Shown here: positions 49,121 to 52,136 of the stretch, piece by piece | How the letters are laid out: the number at the start of each line of letters is the position of its first letter | Position numbering within the stretch: position 1 is the first letter of the stretch | Assembly (NCBI RefSeq): GCF_014712225.1 | Contig: NZ_JACXBW010000024.1 | Coordinates: 1 to 52,136 of the forward strand | DNA length: 52,136 nucleotides | DNA from: Pseudarthrobacter sulfonivorans | GTDB lineage: Bacteria > Actinomycetota > Actinomycetes > Actinomycetales > Micrococcaceae | Direction: 5' to 3' | Made by a program: the position numbers and the translations under genes | The notes under the pieces: model-generated | Database searches by the model: none | What the model was told of the DNA's origin: nothing | What the model saw: only the letters and a program-made list of their open reading frames with translations

Positions 49121-50601
49121 CAGTCAAACCTTTCGTGATGGATCTGGTCGGGCCGGACACCCGCGGCGCGGGCATCGGCGATGACGTTGCCCGCCCAGCG
49201 GGCCGGACCGCAGATGTAGACGTCGGCATCCGCAATCTCCGGGACGTAGGACGGGAGGCTATAGCCGCTGCGGACGGCTTCATCGGGAAGCCAGGTGGTG
49301 GAGTTCCACTGCGCGCGGGGGCCGGTGAGGTGGAACAGCTTTGCACCGCGCTGCCGGCAGAGCTCCAGGATTTCATCCCTGAGGTAGAGCTCCTGCTCGG
49401 TGTGGCCGCGGAGCAGGACCGTGGCCTGGCCGGGGGCAAACGGCGTGGTTTCCAGCAGTGCCCTCAACGGGGTGATGCCGATGCCGGCGCCGACCAACAC
49501 CACCTTGTCCCGGCCCCTGGCGGCGGTACTGAACAAGCCGTAGGGGCCTTCCAGTGCCACCTTGGTTCCGGGCCGCAACCGGACCAGCCGGGCGGATCCG
49601 CGGCCCAGGTTTCGGACCGTGATTCGGAGGGTGCCCTGACCCTCAGGCCCGTATGCGGCAGGCTCGGCGGACAGACTGAACGGGTGGGGATGCCACCACA
49701 GCCCGGGTGCCAGGAACCGCCAGACGAAGAACCGGCCGCCCGCCCCGGCCAGCCGGCCGAGGTGCCGGCCGGTCATCTCGATGTTCACGACGCCGGGGGC
49801 CACGCCGGTGACCCTGCTGACAGTCAGCCGGTGCCGGAAGGTGGCCACCAGGGGCTGGGCTATCCGGCAATAGAGGAGGGCTGCGCCGGTCGCGATGCAG
49901 ACGGCGAGCCAGTACCAACGCTGCCACGTGCCTTCAGCAAAGAGCCCGCCCGCACTGAACTGGTGGGGGAGGGAGGTCCCGACGGCGGCGTACGTCAGCA
50001 GGTGCACCACGTACCAGAATTCGTACGGGAATCGGCGCCGGACGGCCACCAGTGACGTCACCACCACCGCGACAAAAAGGGCCATGGACACGAACGCGAG
50101 CCACATGTCCGGAACCAGCGTCCACAGCGCGATCGACTCGCTGATGGGGTCCAGTCCGTCGGCCATCCCGTAGCCGACGGCGATGAACATCCCGTGTGCC
50201 AGGAGGAGATACAGCGAGGGTTTGCCCAGTTTCCGGTGGAATTCCAGGGCCCGGTCGTGGCCTACCGTCCGGTCGATGAACGGTATGCGGGCCACCAGCA
50301 GCAGCATCAGCAGGACGAGGTCCATGCCCGCCAGGCCCGCAACAATTCCCGCGGCGGTGAACAATGCGGCCGGCGAAGTGACCGCTGATGTGCCGCCGTC
50401 GGCCAACCAGAGAGCCACTGAAGCCGCCACCGAAGTCCACGCGATAACGGTGAGAAGGTCGGCCCGCAGCAGCCGCTGCCGGTGTTGCCTGGCGAAGCGG
50501 CCGTGGTCGGTTCGTCCGCGGGGTGCGCGCGGGATGGAAGGGAGCCCGGGTTGGCCGGGGCGGCCTGTCGCCGGAGTGGCCGGCAGGAGCTGTGTCTTCA
50601 T
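49117..50601 (-). CDS. Ferric-reductase-like transmembrane flavoprotein
   Basis: A 494-residue membrane oxidoreductase. The N-terminal half (40-240) has about six helices of the ferric-reductase/NOX type, with haem-ligand candidates in FHRKLGKPSLYLLLAH and VVHLLTYAAVGTSLPHQF. The C-terminal half is a ferredoxin-NADP reductase module: HPFSLS for FAD, VGAGIGITPLRAL for NAD(P) and a YICGPARWAGN motif. It would pass electrons from cytosolic NAD(P)H across the membrane to the flavinylated partner. It heads the reductase-FMN_bind-apbE operon. Confidence 0.88.
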   Translation of the reverse strand: MKTQLLPATPATGRPGQPGLPSIPRAPRGRTDHGRFARQHRQRLLRADLLTVIAWTSVAASVALWLADGGTSAVTSPAALFTAAGIVAGLAGMDLVLLMLLLVARIPFIDRTVGHDRALEFHRKLGKPSLYLLLAHGMFIAVGYGMADGLDPISESIALWTLVPDMWLAFVSMALFVAVVVTSLVAVRRRFPYEFWYVVHLLTYAAVGTSLPHQFSAGGLFAEGTWQRWYWLAVCIATGAALLYCRIAQPLVATFRHRLTVSRVTGVAPGVVNIEMTGRHLGRLAGAGGRFFVWRFLAPGLWWHPHPFSLSAEPAAYGPEGQGTLRITVRNLGRGSARLVRLRPGTKVALEGPYGLFSTAARGRDKVVLVGAGIGITPLRALLETTPFAPGQATVLLRGHTEQELYLRDEILELCRQRGAKLFHLTGPRAQWNSTTWLPDEAVRSGYSLPSYVPEIADADVYICGPARWAGNVIADARAAGVRPDQIHHERFDW

Positions 50602-50928
50602 GCTTCAAAGGTGCGCCTCCAAGCTTTCATTTTGCTGTGTAAAGCAGGGGCTGTGGGCTGTGATCCTAGGGAAAGTGCCACTGGCGCTTATACACCTTTC
50701 GCCGGCGGATTGGTCTTTAATTGCCTGAACTCGTAGACTTGGTAGGCGCTAAGTGCGCGGAGCGTGCGCAATTGCTCCGGTGGCCCGGTAAATTTCTCCA
50801 GGGTAGCCGGTAGTTAGGGGCTCAAGTTGCGTGACTAACCGTTCACCCTGATCACTTTGGGTCGCTCTTAGACGCATGATCCTGCAGCAGATATGCGGAT
50901 CATTACATTCAATTCTTGAGGAGAAGTC
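50602..50928 (+). other. 327-nt intergenic region before the ribosomal protein genes
   Basis: No coding sequence is seen. The last 15 nt hold GAGGAG, the Shine-Dalgarno of rpmB. A TGCGGATCATTACATTCA segment (about 50893-50910) shares only the ATCATT core with actinobacterial Zur boxes, so no convincing Zur site can be called. Divergent promoters for the reductase operon and for rpmB must lie here. Confidence 0.4.
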
Positions 50929-51165
50929 ATGGCAGCACACTGCCAAGTGACCGGAGCCGAGCCGGGCTTTGGGCACAGCATTTCGCACTCGCACCGCCGC
51001 AACAAGCGTCGGTTCGATCCGAACATTCAGAAGAAGCGCTACTGGGTTCCGTCCCTGCGCCGTAATGTCACGCTGCAGGTTTCTGCACGTGGCATCAAGA
51101 CCATCGACGTACGAGGCATCGACTCAGTCGTCGCCGCAATCCTGGCTCGTGGGGTGAAGCTCTAG
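50929..51165 (+). CDS. rpmB: 50S ribosomal protein L28
   Basis: A 78-residue protein with the family core PGFGHSISHSHRRNKRRFDPNIQKKRYWVPS. The N-terminus MAAHCQVTGAEP has only one Cys; the CxxC zinc motif is incomplete, so this is a zinc-free (C-minus) form. It is the first of three ribosomal genes; its TAG overlaps the rpmG GTG by one base. Confidence 0.95.
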   Translation: MAAHCQVTGAEPGFGHSISHSHRRNKRRFDPNIQKKRYWVPSLRRNVTLQVSARGIKTIDVRGIDSVVAAILARGVKL

Positions 51166-51332
51166 TGGCTAAGGACAAGGACGTACGTCCGATCATCAAG
51201 CTCAAGTCGACCGCGGGCACGGGTTACACCTACGTAACCCGTAAGAACCGTCGTAACGATCCGGACCGCATGGTTCTGAAGAAGTACGACCCCAAGATCC
51301 GCCAGCACGTCGAATTCCGAGAGGAGCGCTAA
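51165..51332 (+). CDS. rpmG: 50S ribosomal protein L33
   Basis: A 55-residue protein starting at GTG. TAGTGYTYVTRKNRRNDPDR and VLKKYDPKIRQHVEFREE are L33 landmarks. There are no cysteines, so this is the C-minus form that does not bind zinc. It is too short for a routine ORF cut-off but is firmly placed between rpmB (1-nt overlap) and rpsN (4-nt gap). Confidence 0.95.
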   Translation: MAKDKDVRPIIKLKSTAGTGYTYVTRKNRRNDPDRMVLKKYDPKIRQHVEFREER

Positions 51333-51336
51333 ACAT

Positions 51337-51642
51337 ATGGCTAAGAAGTCAATGATCGCTAAGAACGAAGAGCGTAAAGTCATTGTTGAGCGTTACGCTG
51401 CTAAGCGCCTCGAACTGAAGAAGGCTCTGGTTGATCCCAACTCGACCGACGAAGTTCGCGAAGCTGCACGCCTCGGCCTGCAGAAGCTTCCCCGCAACGC
51501 GTCGCCCGTCCGTCTGCGTAACCGCGACATTATCGACGGCCGTCCCCGCGGTACCTTCCAGAAGTTCGGTATCTCCCGTGTTCGCTTCCGCGACATGGCT
51601 CACCGCGGTGAGCTTCCGGGCATCACCAAGTCTTCCTGGTAA
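51337..51642 (+). CDS. rpsN: 30S ribosomal protein S14
   Basis: A 101-residue protein, the long form of S14: MAKKSMIAKNEERKVIVERYAAKR, then LPRNASPVRLRNRDIIDGRPRG and KFGISRVRFRDMAHRGELPG. The zinc-binding CxxC pairs of the 61-residue form are absent. It completes a zinc-independent rpmB-rpmG-rpsN set and is followed by a strong terminator. Confidence 0.95.
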   Translation: MAKKSMIAKNEERKVIVERYAAKRLELKKALVDPNSTDEVREAARLGLQKLPRNASPVRLRNRDIIDGRPRGTFQKFGISRVRFRDMAHRGELPGITKSSW

Positions 51643-51669
51643 TCCAGCACCGCTGATTCCAGCTGCTTG

Positions 51670-51705
51670 AGAAGAGCCGGCAACCGTTTGGTTGCCGGCT
51701 CTTCT
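51670..51705 (+). terminator. Rho-independent-type terminator after rpsN
   Basis: A perfect 16-bp stem (AGAAGAGCCGGCAACC with its complement) around the loop GTTT at 51686-51689, 27 nt after the rpsN stop. The U-tract is short (CTTCTGCATTT). Confidence 0.85.
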
Positions 51706-51895
51706 GCATTTAAGGCCTCCGGCAATCGAGCGTGTCGCCGGGGATCGAGCTTGTCGAGATCAGCGCTGTTCAGTCTGCGACTGGGGCTGTGGGACAGCGC
51801 ACAGAAGGAATGCACGACGGCGGGCGGTCGCCGGGAGTGCCTATGACCGCTTTTCACGCGGAATCACAAGGATCAGGGCCTCCGCCAAGGATGAT

Positions 51896-52136
51896 TTGCC
51901 GTAGGGCGCTGAGGGGTGTATTGTTTTCTAAGTCGCCGCGAGGGGAACAGCGAGTAGCTGGTTACCGCGGGCGGCCAAACCCCCAAATTCAAGACCATAT
52001 TCTGGTAGTTCTTTAGAGCGCCTCGGAATGGGTTGAGATGGTGTTTTCCTTCGGTACGGATCCTGAAAGATGGATTTGCGTCGGGGCGGGAAACCGGGTA
52101 AGTTTGAAAAGTTGCTCCGGAGCGATCCACGGCTGA
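51896..52136 (+). promoter_or_regulatory. Probable rRNA operon promoter and leader
   Basis: TTGCCG (51896-51901), 17 nt, TATTGT (51919-51924) form a promoter. The downstream leader (TAAGTCGCCGCGAGGGGAAC, later AAGTTGCTCCGGAGCGATCC near the end) resembles the sequence before 16S rRNA genes in Arthrobacter, from memory. It is open to the right edge. The 51706-51895 part between the terminator and this promoter shows no gene. Confidence 0.45.

Noticed and set aside
50893..50910. Zur box upstream of rpmB
   Set aside because: Only about half of the consensus positions match (ATCATT core), which is not enough to call a site.

Overview
The window is high-GC DNA that reads like an actinobacterial chromosome, most likely Arthrobacter or a close relative in the Micrococcaceae. 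This rests on GTG/TTG starts, an iron box of the DtxR/IdeR type, the DUF222-like fragment at the left edge, and L28/L33/S14 proteins followed by what looks like an rRNA leader. It is an inference from protein style, not from a search. No prophage, integrase, transposase, tRNA or CRISPR array was seen. Nearly all the DNA is densely coding.

Layout, left to right. 1-2.2 kb: a partial gene, a GNAT/AAA+ fusion and a DUF4242 protein. 2.2-7.1 kb: an asparagine/aspartate operon (FadR-type regulator, asparaginase, aspartase, permease). 7.5-9.1 kb: hipBA. 9.2-10.8 kb: small nucleic-acid-related genes. 10.8-14.0 kb: a PAP2 phosphatase, DedA and two-component operon. 14.0-22.3 kb: a sugar or polyol catabolic locus with an FCD regulator, split transketolase, transporter, TIM-barrel isomerase, dehydrogenase, DAK-family kinase and RpiB isomerase, tied together by shared operator-like sites. 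22.4-31.1 kb: membrane proteins, oxidoreductases and a long acyl-CoA dehydrogenase. 31.4-37.0 kb: jetABC of a Wadjet/MksBEF-like SMC system with no jetD. 37.2-39.7 kb: TetR and an MFS exporter with an unusual C-terminal domain. 39.9-45.1 kb: a complete iron-siderophore uptake operon under an iron box. 45.3-47.7 kb: two paralogous SGNH hydrolases around YciI and MarR genes. 47.8-50.6 kb: a flavin-based electron transfer operon. 50.9-51.6 kb: rpmB-rpmG-rpsN, then a terminator and a probable rRNA promoter/leader.

The most noteworthy points are these. The Wadjet-like operon lacks its nuclease subunit, and its downstream side carries a mirror-symmetric repeat array with a 32-nt period. The 14-22 kb catabolic locus combines a split transketolase with a dihydroxyacetone-kinase-type enzyme and RpiB, and five copies of a TYGACTGTNNACA site mark it as one regulon. 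Palindromic elements sit inside the reading frames of both siderophore permeases. Two 68-bp palindromic repeats flank a DUF4282 gene.
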